NCBI GenBank assembly: GCA_013399895.1
Contig: VXBA01002855.1
Location: 3,219,595-3,283,594 of the forward strand
Source of the DNA: Serilophus lunatus
Lineage: Eukaryota; Chordata; Aves; Passeriformes; Eurylaimidae
DNA length: 64,000 nucleotides
Direction: 5' to 3'
This document shows, piece by piece, positions 27,297 through 40,801 of the stretch (positions are counted from its first letter, which is position 1; every line of letters begins with the position of its first letter). Position numbers and translations under genes: made by a program. The notes under the pieces were generated by a model. That model was given only the letters and a program-made list of their open reading frames with translations. It made no database searches and was not told the DNA's origin.

Positions 27297-30200
27297 AACC
27301 ATGCTTCTGCAGGGCCAGCATTTGTCTATCCTAAGGCAGGGAACACAGCACAGAGGAGGAAGACAAGCCTGAGCTGGCACTGCAGAGCTGAGCTAAGTCA
27401 CACCTTTGCTATGTCACAGAAGTGATGCAGATAGGGGCAAAGGAGGCGGCCTGGTGGGAAGGAAGTTTAGTGAGAACACAATTTGTGGACAAGGAGTGAG
27501 CACCCCCAGAAGCCTGAGACTATCAGAGCCAGGACATCTCTGCAATGTGAAGACACTGTGTGAATAATTTGGTCTAAATTCCCAGAACAAAGTAACCAAA
27601 ATGAGAAATGGCTAAGCAGGGCTAAGGCAAGGTGAGAAGAAATTCAGCTTAATGAGGAAAGCAGAGAAAAGTGGAGCTAAGGGGCAAGGAAACAATTACT
27701 TCCAGGAGGCATCTCTCAAGGATAAAAGGGGAAGCTTAGACTTTTCGCTGGTCTGCATGGAGTTGTTCAGACATTGGGCTACGCTGGGCTTGCTGCAGTG
27801 TGCTTGAGGAGCCAGAAGATTTATTTTACTGGCTATCCTTAGAAAAGACAGCACATTGTCAAAGTGTCAAAAAGCTACTTGTGCTCGCCAGTTGCTGCAC
27901 TGCTGCCCTTGAAACATCTTCTCTGCTTCTGGGAGGGGTGATAGTTGATAAGCCAGAAATGGGCTGTTATTTAGAACAGAATGTAACCAAAAACATCCAG
28001 AGGTCAGAAATTAATTGCTACACAGGCTGGAGCAGGCAACCCTGCTGCAGCACCCTGCAAGGTGGGGAAGCTCCTCTGCCCTCTACACAAGGAGAAGTAT
28101 GGTGGGGAAAGGCTGAGTCCCTGGCTCCAGATAGAGGATTTCCCCTCCCCAGCTGCTCTGTCAGTGGAAGAAACGTGATGCTGCTCCGGCAGGATGGTGC
28201 AGCAGCGGGGCTCCGTATTTCAAACGGCAGGGGTTAAGCAAAGTGACCAATTTCCTTGGGTTAATTGAGCATGCAATCTGTCTGCTTGTAAAGCCTGTAT
28301 TTGGCCAGGAAGATTTATTACTTTTAGCAATGATGAATGTCCAAGAGCAGTGAGGGCAGACCCGAGCTGCAGATCATTAACGTTAAGTGGGATGATGTTG
28401 AAAAACCATTTTTATTTTCAGTTACTTTGTGCCGAGTTAACTGTGAATTTAGACCTACTTCTGTAATGTAGTGCTCAAGTAGTCCAGTGAATCTTGTTCT
28501 CTGTGGCAGATACTAAACCTGTAGGGTTTTGTCCATATCCTGATGAGTAAGCAGTTCTAGCTGGCCCTGAGAGACTATGAAATGATAGAACACTGCTCTG
28601 TATGGGAGTTTAAAGTTAAGCCTCCATCTGTCTCAGAAGCAGAGACCGAAAGAGAAGACTGACATGCCTTTGTCATTGGGTTTCAGAAGAACACCTCTTT
28701 ATTATCTTCATTGTCCTCAGAAAGTCATCACTGTTTCAGAGCTTTGTCTGTGCTCCTGAATGGCCACGTCCATCACAGTGGTATGGATGCACCCCCTGCC
28801 TTCTCCTACATCTGCTTTAAAATCAGTTGCTCAGTTCAATATAGGATGGAAATTGCTATGCAGTACTCTGTACACTGAGAAGTGCTGGATGCTTCATTAC
28901 CTAACCTAACATCTGTCCCCGTCTACATTCATTTTTTGTAAATACTCTCCCTTTTCTTGGGAGAATATCCGTTAGTGAATGCAGCTGCAAAACCCTAGAG
29001 CTCACCCTGCCTTCTCTTCTCTTAATGTCATATTTGTACAAAACATATTCTTTCTGTCCCTGCCCTGCTAGACCATACTGGTGCTCTAGAAAACGTCCAT
29101 ACGTGTTTGATGCTGAAAGATTATTTTGTTATAAATCATTCCCAAAAATGGCCACAGCGTGCAAAATGTGTGTGTGTGGGGGGGGGTGTTTGTGTTGCTG
29201 TCTTTACAGCTGTGTGTAGACTGAAAATATCAGTGAGCTACAGAGTTTCAGAGAAGTGCTGAGGAACCAGCCAGGGAGCTGTGAGTGAGGGCAGGGCTGG
29301 CAAGAGTCAGCAGGGCACCAGGGCATCAGCCCTAGACAGGCAGCAGGATCAGGGCCACACAAGGGGCTGTGTAGCTATATGAAGGCAGTCCTGCTTAGTC
29401 TGGGGGACCAGAAGCACCACTCTCATCACTTAGGCCAAGGCTCTTGCTCAGGTTTTTGATGGAAGCCATTTGCTGAGATCTGGTTAGTGCACTTCAGTTG
29501 CCTTTTGAGAACCAGAGTTTATTCCCTTAAAGATTTATTGCTCTGTTTCTTGCACAAAGGCAAGCAATCCCGTTCTGGGAAACATGCATAGGTGGAGAAT
29601 ATACATAATTTTGCTCACTTACGGGAGAAAAAACCTGATGCATTAACACAAAGGACAAAGAGAAGGGTGGGAAACTAGAAAAGAAATCCATGATTTAAAC
29701 AAGATACTCAGATGGCTACATTTGTTCTACTCATTATAAATATTTTCTCACAGAAAGTATTTTACTCCTCCTAAAACGAGCACAAAGGCTGAATCATTAC
29801 ACTTTGATCTCAGAATCACACCTTGAAACACAGAAGTTTTAGCAAAATGTCCGTATTTTTAGTTGCGTAGTTTGATTTACATCTGTATATGGTAACAAAA
29901 TGCTTACAAGATGCTTTATTAAACACACATTAAAATATTAAATTTCTGTGCAATGGAGCTAGAACTCAAATGTCAAAACACTATCAAAACCAAATCAATA
30001 CTCTACCTCAGTACCTACTGAAATGAGAGGGACATGATGGTGAGACAAACCTTTTGCATCTCTACTGATGATTTTGAACTGAGAAGCGTTTCCATTCACT
30101 GGCAATGAATAGGCCAAGTTAGGAACACTGATTTTAGATTTCTTATCTGTCTGAAAAGCTTTAAATGGCAGAAATATTCTGCTCCCAATAGGAGTTATGA

Positions 30201-31764
30201 AAGACTTATTTAGTGGATGGAGATTTTCACATCCTAGCAGTGTCTAAAAAGGGAAATTAATTTCCAAAAATCACATCAGCTGTACACTGCAGTAAAATCC
30301 GGGTCTGAACCAAATGCACAGCACAGGTCCACAGCACCCAGGGTGGGGGGAGAAGTGGGAGGGGGCAAAGGCTACGCTTTGCTGCAACCTTGGAACTTCT
30401 GTCTGCGGGCAGAGCCAAGGGAAAAAGTGCAACAGAAGCAGAAAATGAGTTGCGGCCCAAGCCGTAGTATGCGTTGTCAATGAAACAGTGTTTTAGCTGT
30501 TTAATCTGAGCTACTCTTTTTTTTCCTTTAAATATTAAAAGTGGATTTTTTTCAGCTTATTTTAGAGTACCTGCAATCAAGACTCAAAGGCAAAAAAGCG
30601 CTATAATCGCTCTCTGTGCCATCTCTAGTAATTTTTGGTGGAGTCAGATGAAACTCAGCATAAGTGAAATCAGTTCAACGTTTCCGAGAAAACAAGACTC
30701 AACACGGAATGAACTAAACAGCACACCAGTGCCATGCAGTGCAGCACACCTGGCATCGGCACCATGCCAGGCCAGCTGCAAAAAAGAAACAGATTGGGAG
30801 CTTCAAATCTTATTGTGTAGTGCCATCTTGAGGTCTTGGGAAATGAAAAGCAGATTCTTTGGGTATGGGTAGTTTTTATCTGATTGTAGTTAGGGTAGTC
30901 CATTCTTCAGGGTATATGATCAACTGCATTCAACTGTGTTTGTGAGCTGGAGAAGACAGGAATGGATCCACCCAGCCGGGGCACCCCTGGCTGTTTTCCA
31001 GGTGGCCTCAACTATTAGTAAAACCTTTCCTAGAGACAGTTCACTTACCCAGCGTGAAAAAACCCTGATAACAGACGTCATGCTGGCATTGCATATGAGA
31101 TTGAGGACCACAGCACACGGCTGCTCCTCTTCTCTGAGAAGACACAAACCTATACCTTGTCCTCTGCCTCATGGTGACAACCTCTGTCTCTCCTGAGAGG
31201 TGACAAAGCACGAGGCTGGTGCCAGGTGTGCAAAATGCCACCTCAGCCACAGCTGCTCTGAACACGGTGGTTTGATGGTTTTGGTGCCTGATGTTTGCAC
31301 CTTTGCCACCTCCGGCACCCATGAGGCCACTGGCACTGGGCTGGGGGATTCCATGGGGATATTGTGTCATGGTGGAGCAGCAGTCACCCCTTGCCTGGTT
31401 TTGAGCTACCAGCGCCGGCCACAGGGCCAGAGAGGACAGGAGACAGGACAGGAGTCTCAGGCTGCAACAAAAATAAGGCAGCAGAGGAAGGCTCAGAGGA
31501 GTGACCTGAACAACCGTGTGAGGGGGAGGAGGCAGTGGGGACATGAAGCAGCTGGGGTACGCTGAGTGACAGCATGGCCTAGCCACAGCACCTCGCCCAC
31601 CATGCTGTGCCTGCGAAGGCAGCCGGTGGCGGCGTGTTGGGGTGACACTGGGAGCTGAGGAAGGGCGTCTTCTCCAGCAGTGGGGCGCCCTGGGAGAAGA
31701 TCTCCTTGGGAGGAGTACAGCCCTGCAGGGCCAGGGCGGTGGGTCCCCCGTGGCACCAGCTCCT

Positions 31765-32376
31765 TTTACAACATCTCCCACAGTATACTCCTGGAAAAGC
31801 TGGCGGCCCCCAGCTTGGACAGGGGCACTCTGTGCTGGGTTAAGAAGTGGCTGAATGGCCAGGCCCAAAGGGTGTGAATGCTGCTGCATCCTGTTGGCAT
31901 CCAGTCACTAGTGGTGTCCCCCAGGGATCAGTGTGGGGCCCAGTCCTGGTTAATGTCTTTATTGGTGATCTGGATGAGAGGACTTGAGTGTATCGTTAGC
32001 AAATCTGCAGACCAATTTGGGCAGGAGTGTCCATGTGCTGGAGAGAGGGCAGGCTCTGCACAGGAATCAGGATGGGCTGGGAGAGAGGAGTGACCTCATT
32101 GCTCCCTACAATTGAAAGGAGGTTGTAGCCAGGTGGGGACCGGCCTCTTCTCCCAGGTAACCAGAGACAGGACAAGAGGACAGTGTTAAGCTGCACCAGC
32201 GGAGCTTTCGGCTGGATACTGGGGAGAAATTCTCAACAGAGAGGGTGATTGGCACAGATCACCCACGGAGGTGGGGGAGTCACCGCCCCTGGGGGTGTCC
32301 AAGGGAAGCCTGGATGTGGCACTTCAGAGTTCGGTCGCAGGCCCTTCCCAGCCCCGCCGGTTCGGTGATTCCGTGA
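31765..32376 (+). mobile_element. CR1 LINE fragment, 5'-truncated and internally deleted
   Basis: In the + strand, 31765-31877 reads as CR1 reverse transcriptase (SILLEKLAAP, then WVKKWLNGQAQRV), and 31905-31985 continues as the VPQGSVLGP-type block with frameshifts. From about 32108 it matches the CR1 3' UTR (GGTTGTAGCCAGGTGGGG, GGAGTCACCG, GGATGTGGCACTT). It ends in a GTGATTCCGTGA version of the CR1 terminal octamer near 32376. Much of the C-terminal ORF2 that normally sits between these parts is missing. The element is degenerate and cannot be active. It abuts the CREB1 CpG island. Assignment is by recognition of CR1 consensus features; a repeat-masking run would refine the boundaries and subfamily. 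Confidence 0.88.
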
Positions 32377-33620
32377 CGAGCCGGGCCGGGGCGGCCGCGG
32401 CCCCGGGGGGTCCCAGAGGAGCCGGGCGCGCGCTCGGTCACGCGCCCNNNNNNNNNNNNNNNNNNNNNNNNNNNNNNNNNNNNNNNNNNNNNNNNNNNNN
32501 NNNNNNNNNNNNNNNNNNNNNNNNNNNNNNNNNNNNNNNNNNNNNNNNNNNNNNNNNNNNNNNNNNNNNNNNNNNNNNNNNNNNNNNNNNNNNNNNNNNN
32601 NNNNNNNNNNNNNNNNNNNNNNNNNNNNNNNNNNNNNNNNNNNNNNNNNNNNNNNNNNNNNNNNNNNNNNNNNNNNNNNNNNNNNNNNNNNNNNNNNNNN
32701 NNNNNNNNNNNNNNNNNNNNNNNNNNNNNNNNNNNNNNNNNNNNNNNNNNNNNNNNNNNNNNNNNNNNNNNNNNNNNNNNNNNNNNNNNNNNNNNNNNNN
32801 NNNNNNNNNNNNNNNNNNNNNNNNNNNNNNNNNNNNNNNNNNNNNNNNNNNNNNNNNNNNNNNNNNNNNNNNNNNNNNNNNNNNNNNNNNNNNNNNNNNN
32901 NNNNNNNNNNNNNNNNNNNNNNNNNNNNNNNNNNNNNNNNNNNNNNNNNNNNNNNNNNNNNNNNNNNNNNNNNNNNNNNNNNNNNNNNNNNNNNNNNNNN
33001 NNNNNNNNNNNNNNNNNNNNNNNNNNNNNNNNNNNNNNNNNNNNNNNNNNNNNNNNNNNNNNNNNNNNNNNNNNNNNNNNNNNNNNNNNNNNNNNNNNNN
33101 NNNNNNNNNNNNNNNNNNNNNNNNNNNNNNNNNNNNNNNNNNNNNNNNNNNNNNNNNNNNNNNNNNNNNNNNNNNNNNNNNNNNNNNNNNNNNNNNNNNN
33201 NNNNNNNNNNNNNNNNNNNNNNNNNNNNNNNNNNNNNNNNNNNNNNNNNNNNNNNNNNNNNNNNNNNNNNNNNNNNNNNNNNNNNNNNNNNNNNNNNNNN
33301 NNNNNNNNNNNNNNNNCGGACAAACAAACAGACAGACTCCCGCCGGGACGGACACCAGTGCGCGGGGCGCTGCCCGGCGCCGTAACGAGAAGCTTTTAAT
33401 AAAATCAGTGCTCGCAAGCCGAGGCAGCGCTCGCCGTGGTGGTGGTTCGCTGCTCTCCGTGTCCGGGAGGCCGCGCCGGTGCTCGGGCGGTCCCGGGCAG
33501 CCCGGGCCGGGTTCCCCGCGCCCTCTGCAGCCCCGAGCCGCCTGGAGCCTGGCCGCGGCCGGCACGTCTCGGCCGGGCGTCCGCTTCTGCCGGCTCCCCT
33601 CGGCAAACGGGGGTGCTGCG
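32340..33620 (+). promoter_or_regulatory. CpG island, presumed CREB1 promoter and exon 1 region
   Basis: Both flanks of the assembly gap are very GC- and CpG-rich (32340-32447 and 33317-33620), unlike the AT-rich DNA on either side. The island lies 17-18 kb upstream of coding exon 2, on the correct side for the CREB1 promoter. The conserved end of non-coding exon 1 that I recall from human mRNA (GAGGAGCTTGTACC before the splice) is not seen in either flank, so exon 1 is probably inside the gap. There is one half-CRE TGACG at 32374-32378. No TATA box is visible in the sequenced parts. Confidence 0.75.
32448..33316. other. Assembly gap (869 N)
   Basis: This is a run of undetermined bases inside the CpG island. 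Extreme GC content is a frequent cause of such dropouts in bird assemblies. Apparent long reading frames across it are artefacts of translating N. A further single N is at 2354. Confidence 0.99.
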
Positions 33621-36600
33621 CAGCCAGCAGGATTTGACCTCTCTCCAGCTTTAGTAGCAAATGTCAGCTCGGCTGCCTTTGGCCACCTTACACCAGCCTT
33701 GCCTGGCTGCAGCTGTGGGGCCTTTTTCCCCCCGTTTTCTTGCCTAGAATAGAAGGCTGCGTTCTGACTTTTTATTTCTACTTTTAAATCCTGGATATCT
33801 GCGTTGTGGCTTAACAGTACTAAGTAAAAACAACGTGGCAGCCTTAAAAAAACTTTTTAAGCCAAGAGTGTTACACCTCTTTAATGTATACAAGGCTGAC
33901 AAATTTTTGGTGGTTATATGATTTCCTTCCCGAAATATTTTTTAAGATTTATGTTTCTGCCTCTTAAATATTGAAATGCCTGCACATAATCTGCTCCTAG
34001 AATAACACAGTAACACCTCCCTTTTTTTTTTTTCCTCCCCCCCTTGGGATTAGAAGCAAGTTTTCTATTTCCTAAATAAAGGACCAGAGACTGATTTAGG
34101 AATATCACATATCTCTGTTTAGCCCCATTGTGACCACTAAGCACTATTCAGGAATACAGGAATTTTGAGACTCTACTTGCATCCTTTCCCTGGATCGACA
34201 AATGTGGATTTATACAGTAAAACATGAAGCTACTGAAATAAGCTCTTACTCAAAATGGGTATTTGTGAGTCACATGTGTAGATTGGTCTGTTCCCTTCAG
34301 ATGGGAATTTCTGTTTTCTGTCACTTCCCCCAGTTCTGAAATGAAGGCCAGAGGTGCTCTACACCACTCTGAATAATACTGACATGAGAAGAGGGTTTCT
34401 AAAGTTTTAGTTGATAGATAGAGATCCGAGGGCTGCAGTGAGCAATGCAGCTGTTGATAGTAATTAAAGAGAGTATAAGCATTGCTGTATTTCATTCATT
34501 CTTGGTTTGATGGGATATGCACTACATTTTAAATACAAAAATGGGACAGAAAAATTCTTGGGGCTTTTTTGTAGTTTTAGAAACACAACATTTATTTTCT
34601 TCTATTTCACAATAGAGGGGAGGACTCAGATCCTTATTTTCTAACACAGATATCTGTATTTCCTCACCAGCTTTGTAACCTCACAGGTCAGAGAGAAAAG
34701 GGAACAGAGAGGTGGTGGTGTGTGTGTTCTGAGTATCACTTACAGTTGACCTAAAATGAAATAGTTGCATGTAGGAAGGAACTTAATAATCTTTAATGCT
34801 TTCATTTAATTACTAGAACACCCCTATTCAGCTTGGTGTCCGGATCTGCAATAAATGATTTGCATCTGATTTTTCTTTCCTCCAGTACTTATGATGATAA
34901 GTGTGTCTGCTGCCCTGGCTAAGAAAGAAACAAAGGCAACACCCCAAACCCAAAGGTCTGAGCAGGGAGAGGAGTTTGCAGATGCAGAAAATTTAGGAAC
35001 ATCTCATTTAGACTGTCAGTCATCGACCTGCCTGTTTGTTGGAAAGCTGCACCGGCATGGCTGTTACTGGTGCTGCTGTCAAATACAAAATATTCTGTAG
35101 CTCTTACTCTGCAAAGTGCCTGTTCTGCCGCAGTGAGAAGCAAAAGCCTCCTGCCTTAAGTGCAGCTACAGCTCTGTAGGTGCAGGTTTTTACAGCAGAC
35201 AGGGCCCTGACTAGGAATTTCTGTTGGCACCCTTTGGAAACAAATGGGATATTCACACTTCACCTCTATTTTCGGATCTCTGGAAGCAAGTGGAGATCAG
35301 TTACTCATGCCACACTTGTCGAGGCTCTTGTGCAGTGAGAAGGCTGTGCTGGCTTTGCACTGATCCAGCCAAAGTGAGTTTCATGGGACTGACAGCAGTC
35401 CTGCTCTACAGAAACAGCCCTGCTGAATCAGGGTTGAGCTCCTTGGGACTCTATCTTCACACAGTTGAAGTTTCATGACAAAGCAGTCATTTTTTTTCTC
35501 CTCTGAATCAGAAATTGTTGATTCATCTGCAGTCTGTGAGGTCATAATTCCTGGTGATTATGAAACCATTAATGACCAATGTGCATCTCCCAGCATTGAG
35601 ACATTGATACCTGTTTTTTTCTTCAAAACTTTTAAATCACTTGGTTGTACTGCAATTAAAAAGGTGAGTGAGAACAAATGTAGCCCCTTCCATTTTCCCC
35701 CTTGTTTCTAAAACAGCCGTATCAGTTGTGCAAGAGGTGAAGATGTGCCAGGCTCTAGTTGGTAAAAAAGCACAAGGATTTTCTCATTTCATCCTGCTGC
35801 TGCTTTTTTTCTGGCAGTGCTGGATTTACAATATTATGTGTGAAGTGCAAAGAATAGAAAACTAGGCAGTGGAAGAGCCACTTAAAGATGGGAGGGTAAA
35901 GAATTTGGAGGAAGCCTGTTCCTGTATCTGGTTTACCTGATACAGACATATGCATCAGGTTTAAGGCAGCACTGGTGCTTGTGAGGTGCTCACAGTGATT
36001 TGGAGCAAAGTGCAGAAGGGTAAAGGAGAGAATAACCATCCTGGTTTTCTCCTCAGCATATTGTGAGGCTTGATATTTGTCATAAATTAAGGCCATTAGG
36101 TGAAAGATGTAAAAACAGTTCCAGAGATAGGAGAGTCCTGCCAATTGCTCTTCTGGATTTTGTTGCTGTTCATTTGTTCTCTGAGGGAGACTGCACCAGC
36201 TTCTGCAGGCACAGTTGCAGGAAGCCTTATAATGAACTATTTTGAAGTGCCCTTCATGCAGGAAACTGAAACAAAAATGTCTGCCCTGCATGTTGTCATG
36301 CTTTTTGGAGGGGGCAGTTCAAGTGATGTGTAAAAATCTCTGATCCTCCAAGTGTTGTTCAGTGATAGCTGCTTTGGTCCATAAGGTTATCAGGAATCCT
36401 TTTTTCCCCTGCATTTGGAAGAACAAAAGCTGGTTTGTGTTTTCCTCTTTTGGCAGAAGCTTTTTCAGATAAATCCCTAAACCTAGAGCAGGTAGCATGA
36501 GAAATCCATGAATTGTTGGAGCTTATCTCCTGCTTGATGAACCACAGTTCCTACAGATCCTATCAAAGCACAGGATTTTTGAGCAGTAATCACATTTATA

Positions 36601-39600
36601 GGCCATTGTCCGTGTCCTTTCCACTGCACTGGCACTAAAGCTTGGATTGCTACATGGGGAAGTGATCCAACCAGGTGAGGCTGCAGAGCCTGGCTCTTTT
36701 TCCCCTGGATCAGCCTGTTGGCTGTACCAGTATGATCAGGGGAAGGGATGGGGCTGAATCAGCAGGGAGTTAAGGGCTGCTCAAGCAGTGTGCTGCTAAA
36801 GGAGAACATGCAGTCTACATAGAAATTTTTAAGTTGTGGCTGTACTTCCAACTCAGCTGGATGGCTCAGACCCTGCTGTAGTGGTTTGTGCTGCAGAGCT
36901 GGATCAGGCAGCTAAGTTTAAGTTTTTACATGTGTTAAACACAAGCAACAGCTTTTCCCAGACTTTGATATCATTTATTCATACTTCATCCTGCTACTTA
37001 TGTACTTGGTTTAAACACCTTTCATGGGCAGTTTTTCTTAACAACTACTATGTGAACTTCCTTTTTTTTATTCTTCACATGTTCTATTCTTCCAATTTTT
37101 CCAGTTGCTGTTTGAAGCTCTTTGCTTCTGTATTTTAATCATCTCTCCCAAAGCTCCACAGCCTTCTGTGACATTTTGGCTCCAGTGTTAACATGTACTT
37201 TTCTGGTAGATGCTACCCTGAATCTCTCATTCTCTACTGCTGTTCTAATACCAATTTGATTTTGCTTTCCTTTGCACCTTTTCTCGGGCTTGAATGTAAA
37301 ATCTCATCTGTCTTTTATACCCCTTAGAATAATGGATGGGAAGCATTATTTTCTTGCCTGTTTTCTGATGACACTTTGGCTCTGTGTAGCTGGCCTGCCC
37401 TCAAACTCCACTGGGCCCTGTCCATTCTTCCAAGGGGCATGCAATATGAGCAGGATTTGTAAGTTTATGCTTTTGTAGGTTATAGGGAGCTTTCTCTTGG
37501 AAAAAAAGCCTAGGACATTCCTATAGGAGTGCTGCCCTCTTTGTGAAACTCGTCCAAATTTTCTTCTTTTGTGCTTATAGGAAAGTTCTGGAAGGTATAA
37601 AGGGAGGGAAGATGTGACAAAGGGCACCATGTACTAATGCCACAGCATATCAACTAAAGTCATCTGTTGCTGTGGGTTTCACCTGAGCTGATACAACTGT
37701 CTGTGGCTGTCAGGAGACATCGTGCTCCCTCCTTCTCTTCTGCTCCTGGCTGTGTGGTGTTGGGCCATCCCTCGTGTTGATTGTGTGTAAAACCTGATGA
37801 ACCAATTCAAATCACTAACTCAGGAGGGAACTGTGCTGCTTTGTGAGGTTAGTTTTCTTCTGCACGAGAGAGCTGAAGTGGCTGGTGGTTGAGTGGCTGT
37901 TAGCACCAGCACCAGTGCAGCTTCACAGGGGGACTGCAGGGAAGGGAAGGAGGGGAGCACAGCTTTCTCCCTTCAGCAGCAGAGCTGGGTCAGCAGACCC
38001 ATCTCTGGGAACTGTAGCATCTCCACTGTTTTGGAGGGAACAAAGGAAGAGTTGGGCTCTGTCCATGGTGATCAGAGCCGCACCAGTTTGTCTTTGCAGC
38101 TAGGAAAGCTGCGACACAGTAAGTGTCTTGGTTGAAGAAAAAACAAGAACAACAAAAAAAAAGCAAATGGGAGGAAAGTTTCTTTGTTTTAAAAGCCTGG
38201 TGACATCTGTGTGGTTGAAGTAGCTAACCCTTATCAGAGGCAGGTTGCAGTCTTCTCAAGGGGTTGGATCTGGGTACCTCTTGGGTCCTTTTTGTTATGA
38301 GGAGCCCAGTCAGCTGGGGAGGATTACATATAACATGTCTTTCACCAAGCCCAAGTTAAATATGAAGCTCCAGGAGGGGTTCAGGTCCAACACTTCAGTG
38401 TAAATCCTCTCAGATGGCCCAAGGCACCTGGGTGGGAAGCTCACTGTAGTTTCACTGTTACTACAAACTGATAAATGGCCTGGCCTGTCTTGCAGATTTT
38501 AAAATAATAGTGGTGGCTGGAACTCCCAGCAGGAAAGTTGTAGCATAAGGTTAATGTGGTGTGTATACCCAGTGCACATTATCCTGGGCTGGGCAGGATG
38601 TGACCTGCTGCAAACAGCTGCCTTGGCAGCATGGTGGCTGTTTGAAAAATGCATCTCTCTGCCCAGTCCTCAGAAAGCTAATGCTGACTATATAAAAAAT
38701 AATCATCTTGGTTTCAGCCTCCCACTCTTAAGCACAGTCATCAGTACAATAATAATCAAATTATCAAATATAAGTGTTTTCTCCAGCACCTGTGTTGGCT
38801 TCCCTCATTCCCATGACTTGATCTGCCCTGGCTGCAGCAGGGTAGACTCTGCTTCACCTTCCCTGCTCCTGCTCCTGTCACAGCTGTCTGTGAGATGGGT
38901 CAAAGAGCTGGTCCAGGCTGGAGATCTGCTGTATTTCCTTGTCTTTAGTGCAGACTTACAGTCCCATTTACTCGACAGCTGTAAAGGTGTAACTAAGAAG
39001 GAGTTCAGAGGGAGGCAGAGCCTGGGCTTGCAGTGCTGCCAGCAAAAATGCTTGCAAGACTGCAGTTGCAAAAAGAGCAAAATAGAGATTTTTCTTTGTG
39101 TGCAACACGCTGATGTAAAACACGGATTCTGTTTCTCTGGTGCATCAGTGGCTCCCAGTGCTGACCCTCAGCATCACCAGCAAATCACATCCCTGTTCCC
39201 TGGAGACAGATGTGTTGCCCACAGGTAATGCAGGTCTTAAACTCCAGTGAAGTGTTTGAGAAACAAATGATTCTCTGCTTGGAGGTGATGCTTTTGCAGA
39301 GATCTGCCTGGCAGGCGTGTGAGAGATCTTTCTCCTTTAATTGGCTCTCCTGTACCATCCAGGCAAATAAAAAAATACATGTAAAAAAAATGCAGAATCC
39401 ACTCAGTTGGTAACATTAGTCAAAATTTTTGTACTGCAGAATTTGATCACTGTTTCATTTCAGTTGTTTTTAGGGAGGAGTGGGTTATAGGTTTAATTTT
39501 GGTGCAAGGTAATGTCTGCTGTTGCTTCAAGACTAGTTCTTATTGACCAAGCCACGGTGTTTTCAATATAACCAATAAAGCCAGAGCAATTTTGGGATTT

Positions 39601-40758
39601 AAAAGTATTTCCAAGTCTGAGTTGTGGTTTAAGGCCCAAGTCTTTTGGTTTTAATGTTACAATCAGTTTTTGTGAATAGGATGCATTGAGAAATTGGACA
39701 AAGGGCAAGGTTTGTAAGGAAGTGCTGGGTTTTTTGTGCATACCTGGGCATACACTACTGTAGCACTTCAACTGCAGAAAGAATTCAAAGGTTTTCACTT
39801 CCTTGAGAGCATTAAAGCAAAAAGTAGTCTGTTCTGCCTGTTAAAAAACAAACAGAGCTATTACATCATAACAAAAAGTATGTTGCTTGTACAGATATAG
39901 GTTACTTAGAATTTTTTTTCAGATATTTGACTTGATATCTGGTAATTGTCAGCTTTGTATAAATAATTCAGTCTATCTTGCTTTCAGGTGACCATTTCTA
40001 AAGATACCTATTAATAAAGCAGTGAAAGCATTGGTCTGAAATACCCATTTTGTTGTGTTTTCTTTCTGAACTCATTAGGAGTGTCCTGGTTTTTTTTAAA
40101 CAAGACTTTCCAATATTTGCCAAGTTACATAACTTCATGCTCTTATGCCATGGGTTGAACTCCAAAAATACCACATATGTTACAAGCATCCAACAGAATG
40201 AGTGGTGTGTAGTTGATGCCCATAAAGCTTGCAGCATGAATATATGAAGTGACATTCTTTATGAATTAATGCTTTAGCCACTGACATTCAGAAGTGGGTT
40301 GGAAAGAGCAACGGATCTGTCCCTTCTGACCAACAGACAAAGTCTCAGCACAAATTCTACTGAAAATTTTCTTGTCAAGTTTAACTGTGCCGCTGATAAA
40401 CACCTAAAACTCCATGCTTGCCCTGGATTCCTTAACTGACTTGATAGTTCTCTGAACAGAAGAATGATGTGACAGCAAGTGTGGTATGTGTCACTTTGGG
40501 ATTCCAGCATCTGCCCCTTTCCAGTGTGCAGTATTTTGCTGAGGTGACCTACATTATTTAAACCTCAGACTTTTTTTTTATTGTTATTTTTACATGAACA
40601 AAAGAAATGGATGAAGAAATTCAGATATTTAACATTTTAGACCATACTGACAGTTGCTCTCCCTCATCATAGGGTAGAAGAGGAAACATTTACTTTATTC
40701 ATGGGAAAGTCCCTTGAGTATCTGGGACTTTCCAGATGATTGAGTTTCAGAATATAAA

Positions 40759-40801
40759 TTTACATTCACATTACTTCAGAATGTACACCTTAGAATGTAA
40801 A
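40759..40801. repeat. Inverted repeat in CREB1 intron 1
   Basis: TTTACATTC (40759-40767) is mirrored by GAATGTAAA (40793-40801), with a 25-base loop that holds another GAATGT copy. The arms are short and AT-rich. No function can be assigned. Confidence 0.7.

Larger units (their letters stand above)
9613..31764. other. Intergenic DNA, no supported gene
   Basis: Over 22 kb there is no recognisable protein exon, tRNA or long repeat. Several AT-rich blocks resemble candidate conserved non-coding DNA and are listed separately. The longest reading frames here (193 codons at 11384 and 21752, and 282 codons on the minus strand at 31041-31889) have no recognisable motif and show compositional bias, so I treat them as chance. 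Confidence 0.7.

Noticed and set aside
1..31764. Search for exons of KLF7, the gene I expect upstream of CREB1
   Set aside because: No C2H2 zinc-finger codons or KLF-type linkers are visible in any frame; the upstream gene must lie outside the window.
31041..31889. 282-codon minus-strand reading frame
   Set aside because: It runs antisense through the CR1 reverse-transcriptase remnant and adjoining GC-rich DNA, is proline/serine/alanine-biased and has no recognisable domain.
32233..33752. Reading frames of 347-493 codons on both strands
   Set aside because: Most of their length is translated N from the assembly gap; the remaining ends are CpG-island sequence and CR1.
35755..36291. 178-codon minus-strand frame in CREB1 intron 1
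   Set aside because: There is no domain or signal and no splice-bounded structure; it is probably chance.
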